A stretch of DNA of 64,000 nucleotides from Theobroma cacao (Eukaryota; Streptophyta; Magnoliopsida; Malvales; Malvaceae), in NCBI RefSeq assembly GCF_000208745.1, contig NC_030854.1, positions 24,559,346 to 24,623,345 on the forward strand. Direction: 5' to 3'. Of the stretch, positions 1 through 13,289 are shown piece after piece. Position numbers and translations under genes: made by a program. How positions within the stretch are numbered: position 1 is the stretch's first letter; the number at the start of each line of letters is the position of its first letter. Below the pieces are notes generated by a model. It worked only from the letters and a program-made list of their open reading frames with translations. It made no database searches and was not told the origin of the DNA.

Positions 1-898
1 TTTATTTATAGATTTCAGAAGATAATCCATGTTCTTTCCAACTTCAGCATTCCCCTCTCTTTCTTTTTATGCAATCGATTAGCTTTATGGGCTGTCTAGT
101 TGGTGAATGGCATAGGGTTGAAATCATTATAGACAATCTCTAGACAAATTGAGTTTTTATATAGTACACTTGGGGATGTTTGGTGGGAACTAAGTTCAAC
201 TATTAATCAATGTTTATGGCAACTAAAAGTACAATCTGCAATTTGCTTAAACATTGTTTATATCTGTAATTGATGGTACACTGTTTGCTGCAACATCCAT
301 TTTTGAGTTGTTTTGTGGAAAGCACTGGTAAAGGACTTTTAAGATAAGCTTAAATTGGAAAGTGAGAGGTTTCTTATTAAATTACATTCTTAATCAATCA
401 TGATGTTTCTTACTTGAAACATGATAGCTTTTAACTTTTGAAGTTCCCATTTGCTTTTCTTATTTAAAATTCTATATATGTTTGATGAATATAAGGTCAC
501 TAGCTAATGAGTTTTATGTGAACAAAAACCTTTTTGATAGTGACTATGTTTTGTCTATTGTATTTATTTTATAATTCAGGTGGAGATTTTACTAAGAAGA
601 CATTTTTTTGTTAAAATTTGAGATTTTAATTTGATGAGAAAGTTATACAATTATAGACAAATAATTTTCAATACATAAGATATAGTATATTTATAAAAAA
701 AATGAAATAAACAAACTAAGCAAATAATTAAACTTATTAAATCAACATAAAATTATATTAAACTAGCATAAAAAATAAATCTTAAATATGCAATCTAAAA
801 ATTTCATAGCCTTCTTTTATTATGGTCAAAATTTATGAGACGAAAGAAATACAGTTCAAGGTTTAATAGATTTTCATATGTAAAATAATAAGAAACAA
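1..898. other. gene-free AT-rich sequence
   Basis: No reading frame resembling a known protein is seen on either strand, and no tRNA-like or rRNA-like block is visible. The stretch is AT-rich with short homopolymers. It could hold the far 3' flank of an upstream gene lying outside the window, but nothing in the sequence shows this. Confidence 0.6.
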
Positions 899-1351
899 GG
901 AATAAATTTTTTTAAAAAAAATTCCTAAATTATTTTAGAAAATTTAAATAAGTTAGTTTTTTTTATATTGCACTCAATCAAATTTTTATATTTTTATTTT
1001 GAAATAAATAAGTCGTTATAACTAATAATTGAATAATTGTTATTAGTCAAAGCGTCATTTATCATTTTATATCACATGGTGCTAATGTGGCATGTTGACA
1101 TGTCATAGTAGAAGATGATGTTTTAGGTTGATATGATCATGTGACATTTTTCACTCTTTAAGTTAATGTCATGTGACATAAAAAATGATAAGTTGTATTT
1201 TAAATAATAACAATCAATCAATTGTTAATGATAAGAGCATATTCGATTTAAAATAAAAATATACGAATTTACTTGATTGAATACAATAGAAAACGTAAGA
1301 GTTTATTTAAAATTTTTAAAATAACTTAGAGGTCTTTTAAACTATTATACC
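899..1351. mobile_element. Mutator-type fold-back MITE, copy 1
   Basis: This 453-bp element is a long imperfect palindrome. The left arm starts GGAATAAA and the right arm ends ATTATACC, and the arms pair over roughly 200 bp, meeting near the GTGGCATGTTGACATGTC core at about 1087-1105. It is the same family as the elements at 38147-38608 and 38964-39426, which have nearly the same length and core. Its flanks (AAGAAACAA and TAATAACAA) match at only 6 of 9 positions, so the target duplication is degraded. There is no coding capacity, so it would be a non-autonomous element moved by a MULE transposase. Confidence 0.75.
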
Positions 1352-4300
1352 TAATAACAATAAAAAGACAAATAGTTTTGTCTGACTCACATGGAGACGA
1401 GAGAGTACAAATATAAAACATTCTTGAAGTTTCAATTAATTAATAATCTCACAATTGTGAGGAATTAGTCGGACAATTTAGAAAAGAAAAAGTGGTACAA
1501 CTTAGCATAACTCCAAGAAAAAGTTCACATGTAGCATCTCATGAAGTCCAAAACATAGTCTGTAATACAACATTAAGTAGTGAGCATATTAAACATTTTC
1601 TACTGATCTCTCCTCAGAGAATCATACATAAACCATCTAGGCATTTAAAGATTCAAGCACATGTGAGTTCAATAAATGTCAGAAGAAAGAAAAGGATATG
1701 AAGCAGCAAGTACGCTACGTGGCATGATTTGAGTGCATGGAAAGCATCCATGTGTGCTTGACCAAGTATCTTACGAGTGTAAAAGAGTAAAAAATGAAAC
1801 AGAATCCTCAAATGGGCTTTAACAGGAATAGCCTTGGAAAGCAAGCATAGCATCCACCCAATCACATAATCTCTCTCGAGTGCAGCCGCAGGGAACTGCT
1901 ACCTCTTAACTCTTGAGGACAGCTGAATTTCCTGTAATTCATTTCTCTGGCCCCTATGCCTTTTAACTTTAGCTGCCTCATGTTTACCCAAAATAATTTT
2001 CCAAGAAAAGCTAGCCCCATGGTAGCAGACATTTAGGTAGGCTAAAGAGTATAGTAGAGACATTGGAGAAATGCTAATTGTTATGCTCCACATCACTTGG
2101 TCTGGCGAACATTTCATGTGAAATGATTTGTTGTCCTCCTCCCAGTTGTACAAAAACCTTTAAATTCCATTTATACTTATCAAAAACAGGCACCACTTTT
2201 TGATAACATATATACACGCATATTTCATTGTATGTATGTATTTATGAAAAATTTAATAAAAATTAAATGGAATGAATAAAAACCAATTAATATTTCCTGT
2301 CCTATATAGTATATAGAGGGTAGGCCAAGATTGAAGAGAGGCATATATAGGTAATTTTTGACTTGGGGTTTTTCAGTTAAATGTGTTTAAAGAAAAGAAA
2401 TGGAAATCTATATAAAGAAATGGGAGACAATATTTCCTTTTAGATGGCGATGCAAGATTTCTTTACTTGCTCCTCAAGCCAAGTAGAATTGATTGTGGGT
2501 CAGAGAAGAGCGAAAACCGATTAATTTGATTAATCTTTCCACGTGATGATCAAACTGTGGAATTTTCTTTCTTTTTCTTTTTCCTTTTTCGTTGCTTGTT
2601 TTCCACTGAAAGATAGACAACCACATAATATTTTTCATTGCAAGAATGAATCATCCACTAGGAAAATAGGCAATAATTTTCACTGGAAACCATATTTTGC
2701 AACTTGGATTGGCAACAATTATTTGCCTTTTATTTTCTCAACCATTCCTTGGGCTGTAAAACTTAAAACTTGTCCTTTCTGCCCATTGCTTGCACGTGTA
2801 TGGTTTCTTCTTCTCAACATTTTGTAAATTATTTGTGATTTGGAACTAAGGGTTTGCACATTTGTGCAGGGATTCGACATGGATATGGCTGATTCGTGAC
2901 ATGTGACAAAAAACTAACTATTCTTTTTGACAGAGTTTTTGTAATCTATACCTTTTTCGAACCTGTTCCCCTCAAGGTACAACAAGTTAAAAAACAAAAA
3001 AAAAAGAAAAGAAAAGAAAAAGAAACACCCATTTGACAATATTGTCGTCAAGAATTGCTGTTGTTCCAGCTTGTAATTAATTTCCCAAACCCATTCAGAC
3101 AAAATTCTCAAAGAGAATTTTAATTTGTTACACAATCTTCATTAATCCCACAAGAAACATGGGGAAGAGGAAAATCCAATTATGAACACCATATATAGAT
3201 GAGAAATATCTGTTTACGTTATCATCCGCCTTAACAAGATCATTCACATGTATTTAAGTACATAAATTAATTCATCTCTGTTACAAGAAAAGAAATTTTA
3301 TATTTTAGAATTGTATATTTTACATAGACCAATGAGGTATATATATACAAAAAGTAATCATATACATAGTTTAACTCTAACTAAATATTGTAGTCTAACT
3401 TGTTAACAACATAGTATTATAACTCTCACTAGATAATTTTCACAATTATCTTAATAATTTATTTTTTTTCTAAAAAGTATGTCTTATATCTTAACCGAAA
3501 GCAATTGGATATATAAATATAACTTAATTTGTTTATACAAAAAAGAAGTAAATAGTCAAAAGAATCAAATATAAAATATTCAATAAATATTTATAGAAAA
3601 ATTAAAGCATTGCACCCGAATGCTTTGAAAGGAACATATTACCAATACTTTTTCCAGTTGTTTACTTTAAGAAAGGAATTAAGATATAGACAAAAGCATA
3701 ACCAAGCTAGCATGTATAATTGTATATAGCTTTTAAAGCTTCCATAACAGTACATACTCACAAGGCAACAGGCTAGACATAAAGCCAAAAAATACATAGT
3801 CAATGATCACTCAACTTTACTGAGATTTCACTTTCGGCTCAGAGTAACAAAGATCGTACATCCTCTGCACAATTTTACTTATTATTATAGGTTTAAAATC
3901 AAAATCATGTGTAAGTTATATCACTATAATTAATGAAAACAAGAGATGAGTTAAACTCTCTCTCCGCTCTCTTTCAGTGCTTTACGTGTGTGCATGTCTG
4001 TCTCTCTCATACAAGACAATAAATATCCTTCCTGGACGTATTATTCCAGCATAATGTAAGGGCAGCTCATTAAATTCTTGAAAATGGATTGCTACTGTAA
4101 CGATCAAGATTTCTCTACTTTTCATGAAAATTATTTCCTTGCAAAATTCTAGGAAGAATCCATCTAATTAGCTAGCTTTGAGTGTTCAAGTTGCTAAGGA
4201 TAAGTCTTTGTTCCTTCGAGTCCAAATTAACTCTACCAATCAAACAAATGTTATTGCTTCAGCATTTGCTATTTTGGTTTTCTAACTATTTTCATATGTA

Positions 4301-7190
4301 ATAGCTTGAGTTCTGACGTACGAAAACCCTAGACGGTTGTGGAGTAATCATCTTTGTTCACACTTCTCACCTGTCGTTAATATATGCACAGCTAGCCTAA
4401 CATTATTTGAAGATAGCTAACACGTAGGAAGTTATTCACTAATTGACTAGAATCAACAATGTACAAGGCAGGCTTCTGCTCCAGGTTGTATCCAGCTATG
4501 TATCCGTCTACTCCAAAAGGATTAAAATGGTTTTGCTAGAAGGCGATACCCCAAATATCACAAGTAACACACGAATTCATGTTTTTCAATGCAAAGGAGC
4601 ATACAATTCTTTTTCCTTAGAAATGGCTTCTCACTGCAATCAATGTACGTATAAGAGGATATTGCTATTATTTTTGGCATAAAAAGACATGAAAGACCAT
4701 CATTTGCAGCTATACCATTGGCAACTTTGACCTAAATAAAGCTAGCTAGGGAACAGTTACAGCAACATAACATATAGTACTTTTTATCTCTTTCATATTA
4801 ATGCAAACATATACATACAAGAAAGCCATCCATTACACGAATTCCCTCCTTAACTGAAACTATAATTTTTGTTCATGTCTTACTTCAAAATATTTAACAA
4901 GGGATATTCGACACATTAAATTTCAAGATAATGTCAGAACTTTTCTTCTAGGTTACATCACGAATTGCAGGATTCTTAAGAAAGTTTCCTGATTGCTGTT
5001 AAATAAAAAAATAGTGCAGTACTGAAGAGAGATGAAGATTACAGTACTTTGACAAATCCATTAATATATATGCAGTTGACTCTAGTTTAAAGTCTTTTTC
5101 TTCATACAAGTTTCTGCTAATAAAGCTATAACGATTAATTTTGTTGTCATGATATATCTAAAAACATGAGTTTATTGAACAGATCAGAAGTATGAAATGT
5201 TATCAAGATACAAGCTTAAAGTTCTTGATAGGGGCCGATACACACTGCATGTAGTTAACAAGAGCTTGCCCATGAACAGTTAATAAAGGAGTTCCAATTA
5301 ATGTAATCAATATCAGTATCAATATATCCACGGTGAGATTCAGACACACACCCATACATACATGCTAGTCTAAATTTGATGTGTTTTTTTAAAGCATGAC
5401 CATGTTTATAGATTACAATGCATTACTAATCTGACTGAGATTGATTTTATTCATTAGTACCAAGTTCTCAATTATCTATTTTCTTCCCTGACAGAAGAAT
5501 TAAAATCCCAGCTTCCACGCATATCTTTGGTGCCTAGCTTGTCTCAGAATACAACAATATTTCTAGCAGACATATAAGGTTTGCAAGGCCATAATCAGCC
5601 AGCTAGGTAGGTGCAAGGGTTGTAGGATGCCCATAATTTGTAAGAGAAAAAAACTAGTACTTTCTAATTGTTGTAAGTTCTATACTCAAACCATCACCAA
5701 ATGTCCAAGATTTATCCTTAATAATTAAGGACAAAGAATATTACAACACTTGCACTTGGAGATTGTTTTTTTTTTTGTTGTCATTTTAATTGCAATCATT
5801 TTGAACTACCTAAAGAAAGGCACTCAAGCTCAAGTAAAATAAAAAAGTGGCATGAATGATATGGAAGACCTTTTAACAAGCTAATTGCTATTAGTCCTTA
5901 ATCGGAATGTAAAGCAGAAGTACATAAGAGTTAACTGCCCCAGGAACGAAAGAAAATGTAAGAATTAGCCTATATATATATACAATTATTTAAAGGTAAA
6001 GGAAATAACTGTCATTTGGAGCATGATGAAACAAAGAAAGGCCGCCTAAAATAAAAATGCCATAATCTTAGCAGCTGTCTCTCATATCATGAAAAATAAA
6101 AAACTGCTACAATTGTTCATAAAATGATCAAAAGCAGCTGGACTTGTTAATGTTTCATTATGTTCATACGACAAATATCAGCAGAATATATTCTTTTGTA
6201 CATTTCTGCCAAGTAGTGAAGGAACAACAAGGTGACCGGTTGGTATTCATAGACTTGTGAAGCAAATGCATTTAGAATTACCTCATGGCGAACAACAAAG
6301 GGTACTGAACCAAATTGCTGGTAGCATGGAATTACACATGCTGATGAAACCAGTTCAGCTCCAGAATAGAATAGAGCAAGAAAGAATGTATAGCAGATAT
6401 GCTGGAGACTGAAGTAGCCCAGGAATCAGCTGACCTACATACCCGGTGGTTCATACAAAAGTAAATTAAGAAATTTAGGGTTAGCTGTAAGTTTTTTTGG
6501 AAGTATAGGAGCCCAAAAATGGCAAGGGGGACAAAAAGGAGGATTACATGGAGGGAATCCAGATTTAGATAATACCAATATATTAAGCTGTCCTGTGTGG
6601 TCACACTCAATGTTGCATTCATGCAAGACAACCAATCAATTTGTCCATAGCCTTATGATTTTCTACTAAAATAATTAGACAAAACACTATAGCCAATCAA
6701 GTTTCTCCAAAAGCCCATTGAGTGCTAGAAAAGAAATGGGGAAAAAGGGATAGACAGCTCATTTCTTTCATTAGAAAATCTTTAGTAATCCATGTCCAAA
6801 CAAAGCCTAAGAAAGGCCAAGAAACCCCACCACTGTTAGAAACCAAAATCTCCCTTCTTAATTACATTTTTCATTATAAGTACTTATTATTTAGTACATT
6901 ATTTTATGACATGTTGAATATCTTTATTATTCATCTATGTGTGTAAACAAATAAAAAAGTAGTACCTCTATATATAATGGGGAGGTGGGTGTGGGGGGAC
7001 AAGAAAAATAAAAGGTCACAATAAATAGGCCACGATATTTAGATACTATCAATAAATACAAAGGAGTTGACAGGCCGGGTTTGAAAAGATTGACCTGCGT
7101 CTCTCCTCCATCAACCCCTCACCAGAGAGCAAATCTCAGATTCTCGTTGTCTCATCCCATGAGAGAAAAAAAATTCCCATCTCCAATGAA
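1352..7190. other. gene-free intergenic region downstream of the BOP gene
   Basis: About 5.8 kb with no reading frame that I can match to a protein family. Small frames of up to about 100 codons exist on both strands but lack recognisable domains. A short palindrome (TCCTTAATAATTAAGGA) lies at 5715-5731. Parts of 6200-6650 and 6960-7190 are less AT-rich than their surroundings and could hold a non-coding transcript or regulatory DNA for the neighbouring gene, but I see nothing specific. Confidence 0.5.
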
Positions 7191-7233
7191 CTGCACTTCA
7201 TATCATGATCATTGAAAGCCTACAAAAAACCAA

Positions 7234-7427
7234 AAAAGAAAAGCAAAAGAAAAAGAAAAACAACCCCGACCACAGACAAAGGGAAAAGTAGCTAGACGAT
7301 GAAAAAAAGTTTAAGAACAAAAGAAAATAATAATAATACCAANAAAAGAAAAAGAAAAACACCCCGCACAGCAAAGGGAAAATGCTAGCGATGAAAAAAA
7401 AGTTTGACAAAAGAAAATATATAATCC
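7234..7427. repeat. near-duplicate segment around an N, likely assembly artefact
   Basis: The stretch 7248-7332 (purine-rich, with ACCCCGACCACAGACAAAGG and GCTAGACGATG) is repeated at 7344-7420 as a slightly shortened version with single-base deletions (CCCCGCACAGCAAAGG, GCTAGCGATG). An undetermined base at 7343 sits between the two. Copies that differ mainly by single-base indels on either side of an N are typical of two reads of the same DNA that failed to merge. The segment lies in the probable 3' flank of the BOP gene, so the real 3' region may be about 95 bp shorter. Confidence 0.6.
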
Positions 7428-7546
7428 AATAATCTCTCATGAATGAGTTTTCATGAACTACTATTTTGCTTGTCTTTCACCATCCATTTTTATATATAGA
7501 GATTGAGAGCGAGAGATAGAAAGAGAAAGAGAAAAAAGTTTTGGAG

Positions 7547-10011
7547 CTAGAAGTCATGAGAGTGATGGTACATTGTTGGGTCATGTCGGTTCATGGCTTC
7601 TCTTTGGCTGTTGTGGCTGCTATCATCATCTCCCTCCATTCTCGATCCCATCTGAGTTGAACCTGTAGCACCAAGATTGAGATAAACCAACCTTGAATCC
7701 AAATTAAGGGTAGCAAGATTGCTTCCACTGCTGCTACTATTATGTTCATCACTCATTGGTGGGTAAATTGCAGTTGAAGTTGGAGCATTTGCGCTCCCTT
7801 CTTCACGCGAAATAACCAAAGCTGCTGATTGGACAAGCTCAAGACATAGCCTAAGCTTATTTGGTTCAATGTGAGTCAGCCCCGGCACGGCACCTTTGAA
7901 CAAGAAATCAGAGGTTAGAGTCCGAAGAATGTCCAAAGGAGTCACCCCATCAACGGTTCTTACATTAGGGTCCGCGTGGTGGTCTAAAAGGACTGCAACC
8001 ATATCTGGTGATACCATTTCCGCTGCAATGTGAAGCGGGGTCTTGCCTGCAGGCCCGGCCCGGTAGTTAACATCGGCTGCACCAAGCTCTAGCAAGGTCT
8101 TAACCACTTCCCGGCTGCAGTTCTCGACAGCATAGTGTAAAGCCAATGCTTCATCAAGATTCAGACCCTCTCCCATAACCATGAGTTTGACTAGCTCAAC
8201 ATCTGAGGAGTCTAAAGCCCTTCTCATCCTCCGAATTTTCTGGTCCTCAAGATCAGCGGTCGAGGTGAGATCATGGTGGTGGTGGTGATGAGTGATTAGG
8301 GGGCGCCGAGCAAGGGATGACTTGAGACGTAACTCTTCAATTTTGGCCACCACATCGATGGGAAGATGTTTGGCGAGAACTTCTGGTGGTAGGCCTGATT
8401 TCGCCACTAGGTGGGAACAAGTAGTCCAAAGTTGGTGCATGTCTTGCTTTCTTGAAGCTATGAGTACTTTCATAACATCTTCAATTGAGGCCTTCTCGAC
8501 CATGCTGGCCAATTGTTTCTGTGAAACAAAGACAACAAAGCGTCAGCTTTGGTAAATGGAATCCGATTGGAAAGGAGAAGATGTTTCCTTGCATTGGTTA
8601 AAGTAAAACTAATGGGTGTTTATGCAAAAAAAAAAAAAAACTTATGTTTAGTTTGGTGGTGCTTATGGAGTAGGTGTTTTTTTTCCAATTTCAAACCCAA
8701 ATGAGGAAAGTGAATGTCTGGGAAAGATTTGGTGTGCTTACTGTGGAAGACATGACTAGAGATCATCAAGATCTAAATTTAGAAAGTCTTGGGTGTGTGG
8801 CATTTAGATGGAAGAAACCCAATTCAAGGAACCTCTTATATTGCTGTACATGAAATCAAGACAAACCTCTTATTGTTATTGGACATGAATTTTTTTTTTC
8901 AACAGCATTTTACTCAAAAAGAAAATAGTAAAATCTTTTCAAGATCAACTGTAGAAGAAAAAATAAAAATAAATAAAGAAAAGTAGTCAAGAAGAAGAAG
9001 AAGCAGCAGCAGAAGAAGAGCCCGTGGATACAGTAAAAGAAAACTGAAGCTATTAATAGTGGAATTAAGTGGTTTAGCAGAAAACTGAAAAAGAAGATTT
9101 TCTGTGGCAGAAAAGAGACAGTACTAAATGAGTTGAAGATCCAACTCCTACTACTTCAAATGAGGAGAGGAAAAAAACAATTGTGGAGGAAAATTGTACA
9201 ACAAAAAGGTTTTGATTATTAAAAGAAAAGAAACCCACTTTGATTACAAATCCCTTCAATAAAAGAACATAAAAAATTGAAAGAAAAAAAGAAGGAAATC
9301 CTGATTAATTTCCAATTCCCAAAAACCAAGCCAAGTCTTTGTCTCAACGCCCAAAAACCCAAATACAAAAGCAACAAGACTCCACATACACACTAATCAA
9401 GATTCAGACAGCAGACAAACAGAAAGGGGGAGGGGGTGCAGTGGGAGATGACTGAGGAGTGAAGAAGTGAAAGAAACAGAAACAAGTGGTTTATGAGTTA
9501 TGATGATGTGATGAGATGACAACAAATCAAGGGAAACCTGGGTGAGCAATGCAAGCTGTTCAACACCAAAGTATCTAGCAGCAGCAAGAGTCTCGAGAGC
9601 AAGATCAACGGCAGAGGTGCAATGCGTATGCCAACACGCTCTTTCAGAACAATTAGGCCTGGGCTCATGCTTTTGAGGCACAATAGAGACTTGGCCACTA
9701 TACAAGAACTGTAACAGCAGCAAGAACACCTCGTATCCCACTGAGTTCACTGGTATAACACCAGGCCTAGACCCTGCAGCTGCTGCTGATGCTGGGTTCA
9801 TCCTGGAACCAACCGGGTCTAACCCAGATGGAGGATCAGGTCCGCAGAAGAATTTCCTGAAGAAGAGACTCCTTGCAGCTAAAATACACCTATGGGCATG
9901 TACCAAGCGACCCTCTACGCTGAAAGTTACATCGGAGAAAGCCTGGCCATTGATGAGAAGATTGAGGTAGTCCAGAGAGAGAGATCGTAAGGACTCCTCG
10001 AAGCTACTCAT
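7547..10011 (-). CDS. BOP: BLADE-ON-PETIOLE / NOOT-type BTB-ankyrin co-regulator (two exons)
   Basis: Spliced gene: exon 1 is 10011-9538 (158 codons), exon 2 is 8518-7547 (323 codons plus TAG), both phase 0, giving 481 residues, close to the roughly 490 of Arabidopsis BOP1/2. The start MSSFEESLRSLSLDYLNLLI is the conserved BOP start. Residues about 24-118 form the BTB/POZ domain (FSDVTFSVEGRLVHAHRCIL). C121-x4-C126-x-H128-x2-C131 matches the C2HC cluster of the NPR1 family. Residues 159-205 fit the family linker domain, and about 250-360 carry ankyrin repeats (GKTPLHIAAE, GVTPLDIL). The C-terminus keeps the BOP signature SRLVYLNLGAT and lacks the long C-terminal domain of NPR1 itself. From the family: BOP proteins are nuclear and cytoplasmic co-regulators that act with TGA bZIP factors and CUL3 to pattern leaf bases, organ boundaries, abscission zones and legume nodules. 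A run of six histidines (235-240) is a local expansion. No break is seen, so the gene should be functional. Confidence 0.96.
8519..9537 (-). other. BOP intron
   Basis: This is the 1,019-bp intron between the coding exons. On the minus strand it starts GTTTCCC right after the ACCCAG codons (9538) and ends TTTCACAG before AAACAATTG (8518). Splicing joins LALLTQ to KQLASMVEK, which is continuous in known BOP proteins and fixes both sites. A single intron at this position is typical of BOP genes. It contains a purine (AGA/GCA) repeat at about 8991-9020 and a run of 14 A bases at about 8627-8640. Confidence 0.93.
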
Positions 10012-10061
10012 TTTAGGGTTGCTTTCCGAGGAGAAAAAGCGGAGGAGGATGGTTTGATAAA

Positions 10062-10135
10062 TCAAGAAGAGCTTGCAGAGGAGAAGAAGAAGAAGAAGGA
10101 GAAGAGAGAGGGGGAGGAGGAGTTCATGATTTCAT
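10062..10135 (-). promoter_or_regulatory. two overlapping upstream reading frames in the BOP leader
   Basis: In the CT-rich leader on the minus strand a three-codon frame (ATG AAA TCA TGA, 10135-10124) ends in the same ATGA that starts a second frame (10127-10062, 21 codons, Ser/Phe-rich, stop TGA). Neither is in frame with the main start at 10011, and the second ends 50 bases upstream of it. If transcription starts upstream of 10135, scanning ribosomes would meet these first, so they could lower or condition translation of BOP. The frames are seen directly; the regulatory role is inferred. Confidence 0.55.
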
Positions 10136-10309
10136 TGGAGGGGGAGGGGGTTGGAAAGGGAAGATGAAGGTTACTGTTATTGGTTTTTGTAGAGAGATTC
10201 TTTTCTCTCGATGGGGTGGGGTGGTGTGGTGTGGTGCGTTATTGATAGATATTTTGAGAGAGAAATGGAAAGAAAGAGCAACATGGGTGGCTATACTGGG
10301 CGGCTGAGC

Positions 10310-10320
10310 TATTTAAAATA
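10310..10320 (-). promoter_or_regulatory. possible TATA box of the BOP gene
   Basis: On the minus strand the sequence reads TATTTTAAATA about 300 bases upstream of the BOP start codon, followed by a leader that becomes strongly CT-rich. The position is reasonable for a TATA element with a leader of about 270 bases. It is only a sequence match; the surrounding DNA is AT-rich, so a chance hit is possible. Confidence 0.35.
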
Positions 10321-10321
10321 G

Positions 10322-13280
10322 ACAAGTGAAAATTTTTTAATTAATTTTATTCTTAATTCAAAATTAAAATTAAATACCAACGATGGGGTGGGGGCATGGA
10401 GAAAATCATGATGCGAGGGGAATTCAGGGATTTCCTGATTTTTGCCAGAAATTTATCCTCATCATTTCCTCGTGTTTTACTATTTAATATTAATCATCTT
10501 TGCCAATTTATCATATTCTTCCAATAATAATTATCATTTTCCTATGTATATACATCTTTTTATTATTATTATTATTATTTCGTAATCAAAACTCAAAAAT
10601 TGCCAACTTTTATTCATCTATTACCATTCATGCGACAAAACTAGTGGTGGAATAGACATTTGAGGTTTGCATAATAAAGATAATAACTTAAAATGATTAT
10701 AAATTGATTACTTAGTGTTACAATTGATTCTTTAGTCTTACATTCTCACAGTTACACTATCATATATGTATGAGTATGACAAGTCAAGTGTATATTTTGT
10801 CAATTCCTACTAAGATTAAAATAAATAAATAAATGGAGGTAGACAATTAGGTCTTACTTTAATAATAGGCCCTAAGACCATTAGCTCTCAAATTCAAATT
10901 TCATCTTGTGTTTTCACCCAAATAAATTTCACCTTTTTTTTTAATTTTCAATCTTGTGTAATGGATTTATCTCTTTTTCTTTTCAATTAATACTAAAACA
11001 AGTTCATGTTGCACTCTAAAATAAATTAAACATGTTATAATTAAATTATATATAATGGATCTGAACTCAAACCTAACTGACTCTAAAAAAGAGTTAGAAA
11101 ATTTACTTGAATCAAATTCAATGTATTTATAAAAATTAATAAATTAATTAATTATTAAATTGACATATGATAATTATCTAGCCCTGTTTTGAAATTTAAA
11201 AAATTCATTATGAGCGTATAGAATAATATATTCCAAAGTTAAAATTCTAAATTAATTGGATTAAAATAAAATAGCAATATGAAACTTTATTAGAAACTTA
11301 TTCTATAAAAGTTTACGCAGATGAAAGATATTTTAATTTTAATTTGACAACACATTTTAAAAAGTTTTACTTTTACATTCCCTCAATTCTATTTTTTTTC
11401 TCATTTTTTTAGGGATATCTCAAAACTACATCTTCTTTTTTCTTCTTTGAATACCTAATATTCTTATTTTTTTATATTCCAAAATTACTTTCATAATTTC
11501 TTTTTAACCTTTTGCAATTAAAAATTACCGAACATTAATTTTATGAAATAAAAAATTAAAATCAAATCAATTTTTAAAAAAAAATTTGTAAAAATGAATA
11601 AAAACAAAATTGAGAGAGTACCCCCTTTCCATGTAGCTCTACTCAAAGCCAAATATGCTTTTTAATTATACCCTAAAATCAAATATAAACAAACAAGTTC
11701 ATTGTTCACAGATGAATAATTTTTAATAAAAAAATTTACAAGCTTTACTTAATCTTATCCATGTATAATCCACTAAAAAGAAAAGATTTCCAATTAGTAC
11801 ATGTTATTTTATTATAAAAGAAAACTTAGAATATGTTACTTTTACGTATAATAAATACATTAATAACAAATACCTTGTGAGATCAATAGCTTTGCACTTA
11901 TATTGCTGTATTTAACTGCCCAAAAGTGTGTGTAAGTGAATTATGAGATTCCAACTACTTGTTTCATTAACAAGTTTTTTTTTTTTAGGGCATGGTCTAA
12001 GGAAAGGGTGAAATTCTAATCTTGAACTTATACCTACTTAAGGAGGAGTAACAATTGCCAGGTCAGGCCATTGCTTGCCTAGGCCTGACCCGATTCGGGT
12101 TTGGCCTAAGCTTTGCTTTTGAGTTGGCTCAATCCAAAAGAAATTATTTTGTTAATAAATAATACTTATATTTTTTATTTAATTTAAATTATAAAATATA
12201 TTTAAAATGTTAATTTAAAGAAATTAGTATCTTAATATTCAAATAAAATGTAAATGTATGGACTAAGTTGCCCCGAGCCTTACCCATACACACCCCTGGT
12301 TTGGGTTGTTATTAATAAGTTTATTTGAATAATATGTTAACATTAATGTCATTACTGTAAAATTTCGACTTTCAACATATTGCAATATGAATTAATTTGT
12401 AGTAGTTAATAATTTTTTAATTATCTCTTTAGTTTTCTTTCGTCCCATTCTTTTTTGATCTCTCGGTGTACTTATTCTGTTTTTATCAATCACTAACAAA
12501 ATTTGTCTAAGGTTTCCTCTTGAGAACAAAAATTTATCTAAGTTTCCTGGGTCAAGTTTTTTAGATTCCTTATAATTAGAAACAATCAACTTTAAAAGTG
12601 AAAAATCAAAATAAATAAATTTACGGATCAATTTAAAGATTAGATTAACAATATAAGAAAAATTAATTAAAAATTTAATCTATGGAAAAATTGGCAATAA
12701 TTATTGACCCTGAAAATTTACTCACAATTAAAATGACACAAATATAATGCTGTGTTAGTTATACTAAAGTATCACATCTATTGTGATAATAATTATAACC
12801 TTCCAAGTCCAATCATTATTATTAGCTAGGAAATTTCAGTAAATACTTATAGCAACTTAAATTTTATTAAAAGATTAGTTTAGATAAGTAGGCAATAAGT
12901 CTGCAGTTACACACAACCATAATTAGGAACCAATCAGATTCACACCAAATACTACTCCCAACTTAAATATGGAATAGTTATGGATTATAGTTAAATATCA
13001 TTATTTCACTTATTAGTAATTGAGTTGAGCCATATCAATTTTTGTAAAAACAAACAAACAAACAAGCCTTTGAACTATATCAATTTTTATAATTTAGTTG
13101 AGTTCTTATAATTTTATCCTACCCAAAAAAACCGTTTTGCTTCGATTTGTATCCAAAGAAGACCCTATTATTTGATTTTACTCATAGAAGTTCTTATTTC
13201 GTAATAACAATATAATGGGTGTTAGTCCCAGTATCAACTGTCACTTGCTCTAAATGTGGCATATGAAGTAGGAAAGTCAC
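10322..13280. other. gene-free AT-rich region
   Basis: Nearly 3 kb upstream of the BOP gene with no convincing reading frame. It contains an ATT microsatellite at 10561-10579. A short GC-richer repeat-like patch at about 12060-12300 has GCCTAGGCCTGACCCGATTC-like sequence at one side and GCCCCGAGCC at the other, a pattern common in small plant transposons, but I could not define its ends. Distal BOP promoter elements may lie here; none can be named. Confidence 0.5.
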
Positions 13281-13289
13281 TGTTGATAT

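Noticed and set aside
6332..6635. Two overlapping minus-strand frames of 99 and 66 codons
   Set aside because: No family resemblance and no splice or start context. Could be part of a non-coding transcript, but nothing supports a gene call.
7198..7440. Phe-rich minus-strand frame of 80 codons
   Set aside because: Translation of purine-rich DNA around the N at 7343, which is itself a probable assembly artefact.
8292..8555. Plus-strand frame of 87 codons
   Set aside because: Antisense shadow of BOP exon 2.
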